A DNA stretch of 64,000 nucleotides from Gemmatimonadota bacterium (GTDB lineage: Bacteria > Gemmatimonadota > Gemmatimonadetes > Palauibacterales > Palauibacteraceae). The notes below the pieces were generated by a model. That model ran no database searches. It was not told the DNA's origin and worked only from the letters and a program-made list of their open reading frames with translations. Shown here piece after piece: positions 24,531 to 33,449 of this stretch; the stretch's first letter is position 1, and the number at the start of each line of letters is the position of its first letter. The position numbers were made by a program, and so were the translations under genes. The DNA is taken from assembly GCA_022820995.1 (NCBI GenBank), contig JAJEEM010000060.1, positions 1 to 64,000 on the forward strand, given 5' to 3'.

Positions 24531-26921
24531 TCACGGCACGAGCGGCTGGAGGCGGCCGAACTCGTATTCGGGGGGCGGCTCGGCGCCGAGGAGGTGGCGG
24601 ACGAAGTAGTCCCAGCGGCGGCGCATCATGTAGGGCTCGTTGCCGAAACCGTGGCCGCGGTTCGGGAAGAGGAGGAGGTCGAAGTCCTTGTTCGCCGCGA
24701 TGAGGGCGTCGACGACGAGCATCGTGTTCGAGTGCGGTACGTTCGTGTCCATCGTGCCGTGCGCGATGAGGAGCTTGCCCACGAGGTTCTCCGCCACGAG
24801 CTGGTTCGCCTGGTTGTCGTAGTTCGTGGCGCCGTCGGCGTACGCCTCGAGCAGCCCCTGGTACTTCTCTCCCCAGTCGTCCTCGTAGTTGCGGTTGTCG
24901 TGGTTCCCCGCCTGGGAGACGGCGACCTTGTAGAAGTCGGGGTAGCGCAGGATCCCGGAGGTGGAGGCGAAGCCGCCGCCGGAGTGGCCGTAGATCCCGA
25001 CCCGGTCGATGTCGATCCAGGGGTGGCGCTCGGCGAGTTGGCGGATGCCGGCGATCTGATCCGGGAGCCCGTTGTCGCCCATGTTCCCGTAGTACGCGTC
25101 CTGGAAGGTCTTCGAACGCCGCGGCGTCCCCATCGCGTCGAGTTCGATGACGACGAACCCGAGTTCGGCGAGCGACTGCAGATCCCGGTGGGCGGCGCGG
25201 AAGTTCCGGCTCCCCACGCTCCCGCTCTGCGGCCCCGGATACAGGTAGTTGATCACGGGGTATTTCGCGCCCGGATCGAAGTTCGAGGGGCGGAACATGA
25301 GCCCGTACAGGTCCGTCTCGTCGTCCCGGGCCTTCACCGTGAAGGGGATCGGCGGCCGCCAGCCGGCGCGCTCCAGGCGTGAGATGTCGGCTTGTTCGAC
25401 CGTGTGCACGACGTCGCCGTCCATGTCCCGGACGACGGTCACGGGCGGGATGGTCGGCGTGGAGTACTGGTCGACGAACGTCTCCCCGTCCGGCGCGAGC
25501 CAGACCACGTGGTTCGCGCTGTCGGGCGTCAGGAGCGCGACGTCGCCACCGTCGAGACCGGCCCGATACAGGTACATGAAGTAGGGATCGCCGGGCTCCC
25601 GCCCGTTCCCCATGAAGAGGATCTCGCGCGCGTCCTCGTCGACCGCCACCACGTCCTCCACCTGCCAGGCGCCCGAGGTCACCTGCCGCTTCAGTTCCCC
25701 GGTGTCCGCGTCGTAGAGGTAGAGATGTCCCCAGTCGTCGCGCTGCGAGTACCAGAGGATCTCGTCGGATTCGGAGAGGTAGCGCCAGTTCGCATGGGAC
25801 TCGAAGAAGGTCTCCACGACCTCCTCGAACAGGTCGCGAACCTCGCCCGTGCCCGCGTCGGCGATGCGGACCTGCGCCCGCTTGTGATCGCGCGAACTGG
25901 AGACGAAGACGAACCGGGAGCCGTCGGCGCTCCACTCCACGTCGGAGAAGGTCCCGCCGCAGGCGACGTGGTCGCACACCGTCGAGCGGTGCTGATCCGG
26001 GGGCATGTCGAGACGGACGACGCGGCTCCCCGCCGGTGCCTCGGTGTCGATCACGACCCGGTGGATACGGAAGATGACCGAGTCCTCCGGGAGCGGGTAG
26101 CGCCACGCCTCGAGTTCCGGGTGCCCGACCTCGGTCGTGACCATGTACATCATCCCCACCCCGCGGCCGTCGTGCTGGAAGGTCGCGATGCGGCGAGAGT
26201 CGGGGGACCACTTGAGCACGGGACGGTTACTTTTTACCCAGCCCGCGTTGTTCGTCGCGTAGCCGAAGTCTTCGACCCCGTCCTCCGTGAGTCGGGTCTC
26301 CTCTCCGGTGGCCAGGTCGCGGAGCCAGAGGTTGTGTTCGCGGATGAAGGCGGCCTTCGTCCCATCCGGCGACACGATGTCGAAGCGGCCGACCGGCGTG
26401 GCTTCGGGAGACGGGACCGCATCGCAGCGGTCGGGGTCGAGGCCGCAGGCGTACGTGTCCCCTTCGACCTCGACCTCCAGGCGGACCGACCCGGCCTCGA
26501 ACGCGAGGTCTCCCCATGGGAGGGCGAAGGCGGTGTGTTCTTCGCCGCTCGCCGCCGAGAGCGCGGTAGCCATGCGCGCGTGGTCGAAGGCGCGCTCCCG
26601 CGTCCCCGCGGCCGGATCGATGACGACGTACTCGGTGCCGCCCTCGAACCGGTTCCGATACCAGAACCGTCCGTCCTCCAGCCACACGGGGAGGACGGAA
26701 GCCCCGAGCACGAGGGGGTTCGTGTGGCTCGCAAGCCGCCCTTCCGCCCGCTCGTAGTCCGCCGCCGCCAGGGCGGCGGGCGATCCCTGCCCTGAAACCG
26801 GGGAGGCGGCTGCGCAGAGGACGGCCGACAGCAAGAAGGCAGACAAGGCCGGGGCACGACCCGCTGAAGGGAAGCGATGGTCATCGCGGAAGCGGCAGTG
26901 AATTTTCGACGTTCGGAGCAT
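24531..26921 (-). CDS. Secreted S9 family peptidase (DPP IV / prolyl oligopeptidase type)
   Basis: 796 aa. The N-terminus has a signal sequence (ALSAFLLSAVLCAAASPVSGQ). The first 520 residues form the DPP IV beta-propeller, with LKWSPDSRRIATF and VEWSADGSRFVFVSSSRDHK. The C-terminal alpha/beta hydrolase has the nucleophile in IYGHSGGGFAS, the acid in HGTMDTNVPHS and the histidine in NRGHGFG. It would release dipeptides, probably after proline or alanine, outside the cytoplasm. High GC and a typical secreted-enzyme profile distinguish it from the neighbouring defence genes, which it splits into two groups. Another S9 enzyme lies at 36235-38472. Confidence 0.9.
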   Translation of the reverse strand: MLRTSKIHCRFRDDHRFPSAGRAPALSAFLLSAVLCAAASPVSGQGSPAALAAADYERAEGRLASHTNPLVLGASVLPVWLEDGRFWYRNRFEGGTEYVVIDPAAGTRERAFDHARMATALSAASGEEHTAFALPWGDLAFEAGSVRLEVEVEGDTYACGLDPDRCDAVPSPEATPVGRFDIVSPDGTKAAFIREHNLWLRDLATGEETRLTEDGVEDFGYATNNAGWVKSNRPVLKWSPDSRRIATFQHDGRGVGMMYMVTTEVGHPELEAWRYPLPEDSVIFRIHRVVIDTEAPAGSRVVRLDMPPDQHRSTVCDHVACGGTFSDVEWSADGSRFVFVSSSRDHKRAQVRIADAGTGEVRDLFEEVVETFFESHANWRYLSESDEILWYSQRDDWGHLYLYDADTGELKRQVTSGAWQVEDVVAVDEDAREILFMGNGREPGDPYFMYLYRAGLDGGDVALLTPDSANHVVWLAPDGETFVDQYSTPTIPPVTVVRDMDGDVVHTVEQADISRLERAGWRPPIPFTVKARDDETDLYGLMFRPSNFDPGAKYPVINYLYPGPQSGSVGSRNFRAAHRDLQSLAELGFVVIELDAMGTPRRSKTFQDAYYGNMGDNGLPDQIAGIRQLAERHPWIDIDRVGIYGHSGGGFASTSGILRYPDFYKVAVSQAGNHDNRNYEDDWGEKYQGLLEAYADGATNYDNQANQLVAENLVGKLLIAHGTMDTNVPHSNTMLVVDALIAANKDFDLLLFPNRGHGFGNEPYMMRRRWDYFVRHLLGAEPPPEYEFGRLQPLVP

Positions 26922-26989
26922 GGACCAGCCTGGAGTTTATTCTCGTTTCGTGAGTCGCGTGACGAGTCTGTCGCCACACTTGATCAGTC

Positions 26990-28543
26990 TCACAGCCTCA
27001 CGCTTGCCACGACACTCGATGAGATTCCCTGGTTTTCTGAGCCCGCCAGGTCGGCCCACCTGTTGTGAACTTCCATCGCCACCTGCTCGTAGCCCGCTTC
27101 AAAGAGCCCGGCATCGCCCATCTCGATCTCCGTGACGCGCGCTCCGTCCTTTTCTTCCGGCGGATGAAACCGCCACACTCCCACTCGGTCCGGGTGCAGG
27201 GCGGGTTCACGGCGGTCGTCCACCTGTGACAGACGAATCAGATTGGCCAGTTCCTCCAGGACCCACTCGCTGTGAGTAGTGATCACGATGCGGACCCCGG
27301 CCTCCACCAGCTCCGCGAGGCGGCGCGTGACTTCCACCTGCATCGCTGGATGCAAGTGAGCCTCGGGCTCCTCGATGATCAGCACATCTCCAAGACGCAC
27401 CAGGTGGCGCAGATAGAGAACGATCGGCGCCAGCTCCGACACCATGGACGACGCCTGTGTCAGAGGCAGATCGCGCCGCCAACCGGCCGGACGGTAGAGA
27501 AACTCCGGATAGTTCGCCGCAGTCGAATCCGTGCGGACCGCTCCTCGCAGGACCGCCTGCTCGAAGTGCTCGGCGAGCGGCTGGATCGTTTCCGATGGCC
27601 GGACCGCGGCTGCGGGAAAGGGCGCCTGCGGACGGCCCAGCGTGAGCAGCTGATCCAGGAAGTCGGCGAGCACGCCGGGCAACAGCGGCAGGTCATCCGT
27701 GGGCCTCAGTCCCGCACTCCCGGCGCTGCGAATCAGTGAACTGACAACCACTCGATGGCTGTGCATCACGCCCGTCCGGTCGGCCGGGAGATAGTAAGCC
27801 GACCGCTGAAACGGATGCAGGAGCGATTGGCGGACGCGTACGGTCAGCAAGCGGAGCAGCCGATCCAGATCCCGGTCCGCACCGGGTTCCGATACCATAC
27901 CCAAACTCAGGAGAGGATTCTGCATCTCTTTGAGGACGGACTCGAGGCTGTCGGGCGTGCAGTCTCCGAAGACCGATGGTTGGCCACCGATCCGCCCGGA
28001 AAGGCTGATGTCGTCGCCTTGGCTGTTGAAGCCGTAGTCCAGGTTGCCCGAACTGCTCGGGCGCGGGATCCGAAGAGATACGCGCGTGGCGGCCCGCTGC
28101 CCGTGACGGACCAGGCGCTCAAGGGAATCCACTCCGAAACACCAGCGCATTTTTTCAGCCAAGCCTTGGGCAAGACCTTGGGGCTGTTCGACGGAGCGCC
28201 GGACCGACGATTCAACGGAGCGTGGGAAAGGAGCCGCCCCCTCCTCGGCCTCGACTTGCGACAACCAATCGCGCAGGTCTCTCGAAGTAGCCTCGTCGAG
28301 GTCCGTGCCCCCCCAGACGAACCGCGTGAAGTAGTCCACGCCAGTTGGCGATGCGGGGAACCGCTCGCTGAACGAACGGTGCAGAGCGTACAGTAGCGTC
28401 GCGAGGTAGGACTTTCCCGTGTTGCTGGGTCCAACGAACACGGTAAGCGGGCGCAGATCGACCGCAGATTCGGCGAGGGGGCCGAGGTTTCTCGCCTCCA
28501 GGCGGAAGTCCCCCGATGTGCCGGGTAGCGGGTCCTCGTTCAT
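26990..28543 (-). CDS. AAA family ATPase, SMC/ABC-like (OLD-type)
   Basis: 517 aa. Walker A is VFVGPSNTGKSYLATLL (38-45 for GPSNTGKS). The distal motif DVLIIEEPEAHLHPAMQ is the ABC-type Walker B with D-loop. It is followed by RIVITTHSEWVLEEL, the switch histidine typical of OLD/RecF-like ATPases. About 330 residues of mostly helical insert lie between. No TOPRIM or nuclease domain is visible, so an effector would have to come from a partner. The upstream gene (28663-29040) on the same strand is a candidate partner, 120 bases away. ATPases of this class occur in PARIS, Gabija and related defence systems; assignment to any one is not supported. Confidence 0.75.
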   Translation of the reverse strand: MNEDPLPGTSGDFRLEARNLGPLAESAVDLRPLTVFVGPSNTGKSYLATLLYALHRSFSERFPASPTGVDYFTRFVWGGTDLDEATSRDLRDWLSQVEAEEGAAPFPRSVESSVRRSVEQPQGLAQGLAEKMRWCFGVDSLERLVRHGQRAATRVSLRIPRPSSSGNLDYGFNSQGDDISLSGRIGGQPSVFGDCTPDSLESVLKEMQNPLLSLGMVSEPGADRDLDRLLRLLTVRVRQSLLHPFQRSAYYLPADRTGVMHSHRVVVSSLIRSAGSAGLRPTDDLPLLPGVLADFLDQLLTLGRPQAPFPAAAVRPSETIQPLAEHFEQAVLRGAVRTDSTAANYPEFLYRPAGWRRDLPLTQASSMVSELAPIVLYLRHLVRLGDVLIIEEPEAHLHPAMQVEVTRRLAELVEAGVRIVITTHSEWVLEELANLIRLSQVDDRREPALHPDRVGVWRFHPPEEKDGARVTEIEMGDAGLFEAGYEQVAMEVHNRWADLAGSENQGISSSVVASVRL

Positions 28544-28662
28544 CTGCCTGCAGCCAAGCTGTTCATGCCGATCAACATGCGCTCTCCTAACCTCGATTCG
28601 AGCGAGACGAACGTAACCGACCGCCCCATGGCCCCCAAGCGCCGCTGCTCACCGGACGTATC

Positions 28663-29040
28663 CTACGTCGGCCCGATGGCGGACACCCATGCCCAGCTGG
28701 AGGCGGCCTCCCGGCCCAGGTCTTCGAGATCGAAGCCTTCGGGGACCCTGTCTCCCACGTCGGACTTCGTGATGAAGCGCGTCACGGGCGAAGCCGCGAT
28801 CCCTCGGTCCCGCAGCGCATCGATGACTCGCACGCCGAACCGGTTCCTGACGGCCGGGTCGATCTGGCCCACCTCCCCTTCGTACACGGACCAGATATCC
28901 ACAACCTCATCGCCGTACCATGACTCGCGTCCCCGAATCCAGATGTCCGTGAACGTGACCTCCGGGAACGTCTCCCGCACCATCCGCTGGAGCAGCTCCC
29001 TGATTTCGGGCAGGTTGTCCTTGGTAATCGTGGCGATCAT
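28663..29040 (-). CDS. 125-aa protein of unknown function, upstream of the AAA ATPase
   Basis: The ATG at 29040 has AGGAGGTCGG upstream. The protein begins MIATITKDNLPEIRELLQRM. It contains a compact region with conserved-looking aromatic and acidic residues (FTDIWIRGRESWYGDEVVDIWSVYEG), then RNRFGVRVIDALRDRGIAASP and an acidic tail. No signal peptide, membrane helix or known motif. Same strand as the ATPase gene and separated by 120 bases, so they may form a two-gene operon in which this protein is regulator or effector. I do not recognise a family. Confidence 0.6.
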   Translation of the reverse strand: MIATITKDNLPEIRELLQRMVRETFPEVTFTDIWIRGRESWYGDEVVDIWSVYEGEVGQIDPAVRNRFGVRVIDALRDRGIAASPVTRFITKSDVGDRVPEGFDLEDLGREAASSWAWVSAIGPT

Positions 29041-29206
29041 CGTCCGACCTCCTACCTGAGAGTCCCTCACCGCCCCCACTCTGCGTCAGACCCTCAACGT
29101 GCCCTCAACCGCCGCGTCCAACCAGTTTTCGTATGCGACCCCGGTCTACATGCCCCCTTCGGGAGTCGGAGGCAAATTGTTCGGTGGTGCGCCAAGCGGG
29201 TAGATT

Positions 29207-30364
29207 CTAGTGAGGGCCTTCGACGAGTCCGTAGAGGGCCACGGTGGGGACGTCGAATTCGTTGCGCTGCCTGACGAGCACCCAGTCCGGGCCGGCGTCG
29301 AGGATGACTGAACCGGCGGGCATCATGAGGCGGCGCATCCATGTGCCGTCGCGGTCCAGAAGGTGCAGTTCCTCTCCGGGCGCCCGCCAGCCGTGGGTTC
29401 GGAGCCATACACCGCCTTCCGGCAGAGCGAACGCGGCTTCGTACGCGGGGAAGCGCTCCGGCAGGTAGGCCCGCCTCTCCGGCCAGACCTCCCGTTCGAA
29501 GTGGCGGCGTCCCTCCCTGTCGGAATACCGGTCCAGGCCCGAGAGGTAGTCCCGGTACCGCTGCACCTGCTCGTCGGTGACGGCGAGGTCTGGGCCGGCC
29601 CAGCGGGCGATGCGGGTGACCCGTCCCGTCCAGTCCACATGCTCCAGCCTGTAGTCATCGGATGTTCCGAACCACACGCCGGTGGTCACGGTCGCGAAGA
29701 CCATGTCGCGTCCCCAGTAGCTGGGTCGGACCGTGCCCATCGAAATCCGGGTGCGTTCGGTCCCGGGAATCCCGGAGCGCAGGGTGGTCACGCTGTCGTC
29801 CAGCGCATACCGGAGAGACACTTGCCAGCGCCACTGTTCGCCCACCGTCCGTTCCAGGATGCTCCGCCGGTCGTCCGGCCACGGCGTGAAGACGAGGCGT
29901 CCATCGACTGAGCAGGCGGGTTCCCCGTACGGATTCACGCCGGTCGAGTTGAGCTGGCGAGTGTCGACCACGTTTCCTTCAGCATCCAGCTCCGTGATCC
30001 GGTCCTGGACCCAGTCGAAGACGGTGATCGCCGCGCCCGGGCAGTTCCGGAGAAGACGCAGGCCCCGGTACTCGCCGGGTCCGTCGCCCTCGCGTCCGCT
30101 CGTCCACAGGTGCCGTCCGTTCGCTTCGTACCGGCGGACGTTGTGGCTCTGCTCGTCCGCGACGACGATGCTGCCGTCATCCAGGCGAACCGCGCCTGCC
30201 ACATCCCCGAAGATGTACTCGAGCGGACCATCCAGCATGCCGATCCGGACCAGCGGCTGGTCGGCGATCGTCAGGTCGAGGTCGCGGGGCGCCGCGCTCT
30301 CGACCACCTCCTGGGCCCCGATGGGCGCAGCGGCGACCGCTGTAAGGGCGAGCGTCGCCAGCAT
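29207..30364 (-). CDS. 6-bladed beta-propeller secreted protein, copy 1
   Basis: 385 aa from ATG 30364, with a signal peptide (MLATLALTAVAAAPIGAQ). An in-frame GTG at 30409, six bases after the upstream stop, would give a longer signal and is an alternative. The body carries propeller repeats: DDGSIVVADEQSHNVRRYEANG, GEGDGPGEYRGLRLL-like and DRITELDAEGN. Proteins of this type read like NHL/6-bladed propellers; binding partner unknown. It is closely similar throughout to the gene at 34154-35344, including the shared QEVVESAAPRD segment. Last gene of the sigma/anti-sigma operon. Confidence 0.75.
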   Translation of the reverse strand: MLATLALTAVAAAPIGAQEVVESAAPRDLDLTIADQPLVRIGMLDGPLEYIFGDVAGAVRLDDGSIVVADEQSHNVRRYEANGRHLWTSGREGDGPGEYRGLRLLRNCPGAAITVFDWVQDRITELDAEGNVVDTRQLNSTGVNPYGEPACSVDGRLVFTPWPDDRRSILERTVGEQWRWQVSLRYALDDSVTTLRSGIPGTERTRISMGTVRPSYWGRDMVFATVTTGVWFGTSDDYRLEHVDWTGRVTRIARWAGPDLAVTDEQVQRYRDYLSGLDRYSDREGRRHFEREVWPERRAYLPERFPAYEAAFALPEGGVWLRTHGWRAPGEELHLLDRDGTWMRRLMMPAGSVILDAGPDWVLVRQRNEFDVPTVALYGLVEGPH

Positions 30365-30414
30365 GAGGCGGAATGGCTCAGCATCACATCGCCCAAGGGG
30401 TGGATTCACCGCGG

Positions 30415-32433
30415 TCAAGGCGTAGCCGACGCGTCCACCTCGGCGCGGAGGGCGTCGATGCGGCGGGCAACGCCCTCTTCGTAGCCGGACTCCTCGAAAC
30501 CCTCGCGCTTGAACTGGATCGTTCCGGCCTGATCCAGATAGAACGTGGTCGGATAGCCGAGGATCTCGTAGTCCAGGGCGAGCCCCCGCTCGTCGAACAG
30601 GACGGGGAACGTGAAGCCGCCGTCCTCGATCTGCTGCGCGACCTGCTCGCGGGGAGAGCCCGCCGTTGCGACGGTGAGGAACACGACATCGTCGTCGTCT
30701 TCGTACGTCTTCAGGAGTTCGACGAAGTGCGGGAACTCCTGGAGGCAGGGGCCGCACCACGTCGCCCAGAACTTGAGCACGACGATCTTCCCGACCAGGT
30801 CGCTCAGCCGCCACTCGACGCCGGTCTGGTCGGCGAGCGCGAACTGCGGCGCTTCGCGGTCGATGCGCTGGCCGAGTTCCCGCCGCTCCATCTCCTCTTC
30901 CACGATGGGACGGCGCACGGCGAGCCTCTCTTCGACCGTCGCCGGTGAGAGGCCGGCGGCTGCGGCGGCTTCGTCCGCGAGGGGCTCGTACCGGGACCCG
31001 CCGAATGCCAGCGCCTCCACGAAGGCGTCCAGCGCCTCGGCCGGCCGGTCCGTACGCAGGAGATGGCGTCCGTACTCTCCGAGCGTGTTGGCATCCCTCG
31101 ACTCGTTCGCCAACTGCTCGAACAGCTCGCCGGCCGCTCCGGTCTCCCCGAGTTGCCTGAGCGCGCGGGCCTGGAGGATGCGGGCCACGTCGATATAGTC
31201 CTGTCGCGACCGCTCCCGCGCGTCGCCCCTGAGGCCGGGATACAGGTATCCGGGACTGTGGGCTCGAAGGTCTTCCTCGATCGCGAGCGCTGCCTCGAGC
31301 ACGACCTGCGGCTCGATCCCGAAGTAGAGCAGGCCGCGGAGCGCCGAGAACACGCCTTCCCGCCAGCGGACCACGTCCATCGAGGCAGCGAAGAGCCGCC
31401 GGGCCACGTCGGGTTCGAGCGGCGCATGCGGCGGTTCCGCGGCGACGGTCGCGGCGCCCCACACGGTCCTGGTGCTCGGCGCATCGCCGGCGATCGAAGC
31501 GAGCGCACTCCGCGTCACGACCGTGTGGCTGCGGTCTACCCACGCGCCGCGTCTCCCGAGATCCGGCGACTTCAGCCCCTCGGTGACGAGGCGCGGCATG
31601 TCGACCGTGCTATCCGCATACCCGAGCCGGGCCATGTCGAAGTCGATGGTCAAGTCCCAGTACCGCGGATCGTCCGCCAACACGCCCCGGTCGGGTGCCG
31701 CCTCGAGTCGTTCCAGCCAGCGGTCCGCGTCTTCTTCCCGGCGGAGCAGTCTGAAGTCGTATCCCGCCGCGAGCCTGTACAGGACTGGTGCCGCGACGTC
31801 CGGATCGCCTTCGGCCTCGGCCGCGAGCGCGTCGAGCGCGGCCCCGACCGAATCCCTCACGACCTGGCCTCGATCGCCTTCCTGCCGTTCGGCGAGCGCG
31901 ACGCGGAGCGCATCCGCGGCGTGGAGCAGGATCTGGTCATCCGGCCGGATCGCCCGCGCCTCGGCGAGGATCGCTCCGTACGCGTCCAGCTGTCCGAGGT
32001 CCTCGGCCGCGTCCTGTGCTTCGCCGTAGATGACGGGACGGGCCGGCGCGCGGCGGAGCGCCTCGGGGAGGACCCGGAGGATTCTCTCACCGTACCGCCG
32101 ATCGGTTTCGAAGATGCCGGCCCAGCGAAGATCGTGGATGTAGCCTTCCCAGGCGGCGGGATCGCCGGGTTCCAGTTCGAGCACCCGCTCCCAGGCCCGC
32201 ACGGCTTCCGCATGCAGGCTGAAGTAGCTGGCGAGCGTGGCGTACTGCCGGTGTGCCTCGGCGTCATCGGGGGATGCGGCGCGCGCCGAATCGTAGCGGG
32301 CCATGGCGCGCTCGAACTCGATGGCTTCCACGTCGGCGGCCGCGTCGGCCATCAGTTCCGCGTGCGGGCGGGCGTCGCCGCACCCCGTCAGGACCGACAG
32401 GCACATCGCCGTGAGGGTCAGGTGCTGTCTCAT
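30415..32433 (-). CDS. TPR lipoprotein with C-terminal TlpA-type thioredoxin domain
   Basis: 672 aa. The signal MRQHLTLTAMCLSVLTGCGD ends in a lipobox cysteine. A long helical region with TPR-like units follows (for example ALDAFVEALAFGGSRYEPLADEA). The last 150 residues are a TlpA/ResA-like thioredoxin: APQFALADQTGVEWRLSDL, then KFWATWCGPCLQEFP with the CxxC pair, and a cis-proline strand GYPTTFYLDQAG. It would act in the periplasm on protein disulfides, perhaps with the propeller protein encoded immediately downstream. It sits in the operon headed by the ECF sigma factor, after a 69-base gap. Confidence 0.85.
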   Translation of the reverse strand: MRQHLTLTAMCLSVLTGCGDARPHAELMADAAADVEAIEFERAMARYDSARAASPDDAEAHRQYATLASYFSLHAEAVRAWERVLELEPGDPAAWEGYIHDLRWAGIFETDRRYGERILRVLPEALRRAPARPVIYGEAQDAAEDLGQLDAYGAILAEARAIRPDDQILLHAADALRVALAERQEGDRGQVVRDSVGAALDALAAEAEGDPDVAAPVLYRLAAGYDFRLLRREEDADRWLERLEAAPDRGVLADDPRYWDLTIDFDMARLGYADSTVDMPRLVTEGLKSPDLGRRGAWVDRSHTVVTRSALASIAGDAPSTRTVWGAATVAAEPPHAPLEPDVARRLFAASMDVVRWREGVFSALRGLLYFGIEPQVVLEAALAIEEDLRAHSPGYLYPGLRGDARERSRQDYIDVARILQARALRQLGETGAAGELFEQLANESRDANTLGEYGRHLLRTDRPAEALDAFVEALAFGGSRYEPLADEAAAAAGLSPATVEERLAVRRPIVEEEMERRELGQRIDREAPQFALADQTGVEWRLSDLVGKIVVLKFWATWCGPCLQEFPHFVELLKTYEDDDDVVFLTVATAGSPREQVAQQIEDGGFTFPVLFDERGLALDYEILGYPTTFYLDQAGTIQFKREGFEESGYEEGVARRIDALRAEVDASATP

Positions 32434-32502
32434 GGATTCACTCCTGTGGCCTTTCGAGACGCCTCGCCCGGCGATGCCGGGACGGGTCCCGGGAAGCGCG
32501 GA

Positions 32503-33060
32503 TCACGCCGGATCGATGCTTGGTGTCACGATCAGGATGAGCACGGGCGCGTCCGCGGATCGGCGAGCCGATCCCAGCACTACCCTCTGGCCGTCGCGCA
32601 TCGTGACCGATGCTTCGAGAAGAGGTAACGGCACCATGTCCGTAAGGGTCACCGTGGCGCGCACGGTCCCCTGGGTACGGCGCGCACGCATCTCCGCACT
32701 GATCGCCAACGGAGTCCGGGAATCGTCCAGGGCGATTCTCTGGCGCCCGCTCCCGGTGACCGTGCCGGGGCTGAAATATGACAGACCGATGTTCAGCACC
32801 GAGGTCGACAGGAGCCGGTATCCCTGGAAGTTGAACAGCTTCTTGAGTTCGCTCACGACGTCGCTGATCTCGGGATCGTCATCGGTGAAACCGTCGGCCT
32901 CTACGAGGTGAAAGACGAGCTGCACGTTCTGCACGGTCTCCGCGGCGTCCTCGCGCTCCTGCGCGCCCGCCAAGCCCGGAAGCGTGCCGAGGGCCAGCGC
33001 CACAAGCAGAGCACATCGGAGACTCTTGCTGCCCCATTTGTCGATCATCTTGCCGATCAT
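32503..33060 (-). CDS. Secreted protein of unknown function in the sigma operon
   Basis: 185 aa. Hydrophobic signal (ALLVALALGTLPGLAGAQ). The mature protein has VQLVFHLVEADGFTDDDPEISDVVSELKKLF-type sequence and a beta-rich C-terminus ending in VLILIVTPS. The pattern faintly recalls secretin-related periplasmic modules, but this is not firm. The start ATG shares its A with the anti-sigma stop, so it is translationally coupled. It may be a periplasmic sensor or target of the sigma system. Family not recognised. Confidence 0.55.
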   Translation of the reverse strand: MIGKMIDKWGSKSLRCALLVALALGTLPGLAGAQEREDAAETVQNVQLVFHLVEADGFTDDDPEISDVVSELKKLFNFQGYRLLSTSVLNIGLSYFSPGTVTGSGRQRIALDDSRTPLAISAEMRARRTQGTVRATVTLTDMVPLPLLEASVTMRDGQRVVLGSARRSADAPVLILIVTPSIDPA

Positions 33061-33449
33061 CAGTCACTCTCCTCCGGGCTGAGCAGCCATACGACGGCGA
33101 TGTCGGGGTCGTTCGTGGGGAAGACCACGAACGGCCTGTCCGCCTCCACGTCCATTTCGCTCACCATGCTTCGCGGGGGAGCCGGAAGCGGACCGCCCAC
33201 TTCCTCGATGGTGCCGTTGGGCAGCAGAAGCAGGGCCGTTACGACCGCAGCCGCCGCGAGCGGACCCGCGGTCCACTTCCACGAGGAGTGCCGGTGCCGG
33301 CGCACGGGGACCGTCGGGCCCTGCACCGGGATGGCGGGATCAACCATCGCGTCGGGGAGGCGTTCGCTCACCTCGTTCGCCATCGCCGACAGGACGGCGT
33401 GCATGTTCCGTTCATCCCGCGCGATCCGCTCGGCGTCCCGTCCAGTCAT
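33060..33449 (-). CDS. Probable anti-sigma factor, single-pass membrane protein
   Basis: 129 aa. A cytoplasmic helical N-terminus (RDERNMHAVLSAMANEVSERL) is followed by a basic stretch and one membrane segment (WTAGPLAAAAVVTALLLLP, about residues 58-77), then a 50-residue periplasmic part. No zinc-binding HxxxCxxC motif is visible. The start overlaps the stop of the sigma factor gene (ATGA). Size, topology and position fit an anti-sigma factor that holds the ECF sigma at the membrane; the role is inferred mainly from context. Confidence 0.6.
   Translation of the reverse strand: MTGRDAERIARDERNMHAVLSAMANEVSERLPDAMVDPAIPVQGPTVPVRRHRHSSWKWTAGPLAAAAVVTALLLLPNGTIEEVGGPLPAPPRSMVSEMDVEADRPFVVFPTNDPDIAVVWLLSPEESD

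Noticed and set aside
26990-28543. Assignment of the AAA ATPase to Gabija (GajA) or PARIS
   Set aside because: No TOPRIM domain follows the ATPase and no GajB- or AriB-like gene is adjacent.
30365-31543. N-terminal extension of the 778-codon frame over the propeller gene
   Set aside because: The extension is a shadow of the TPR-thioredoxin gene; the real propeller gene starts at 30364 or 30409.
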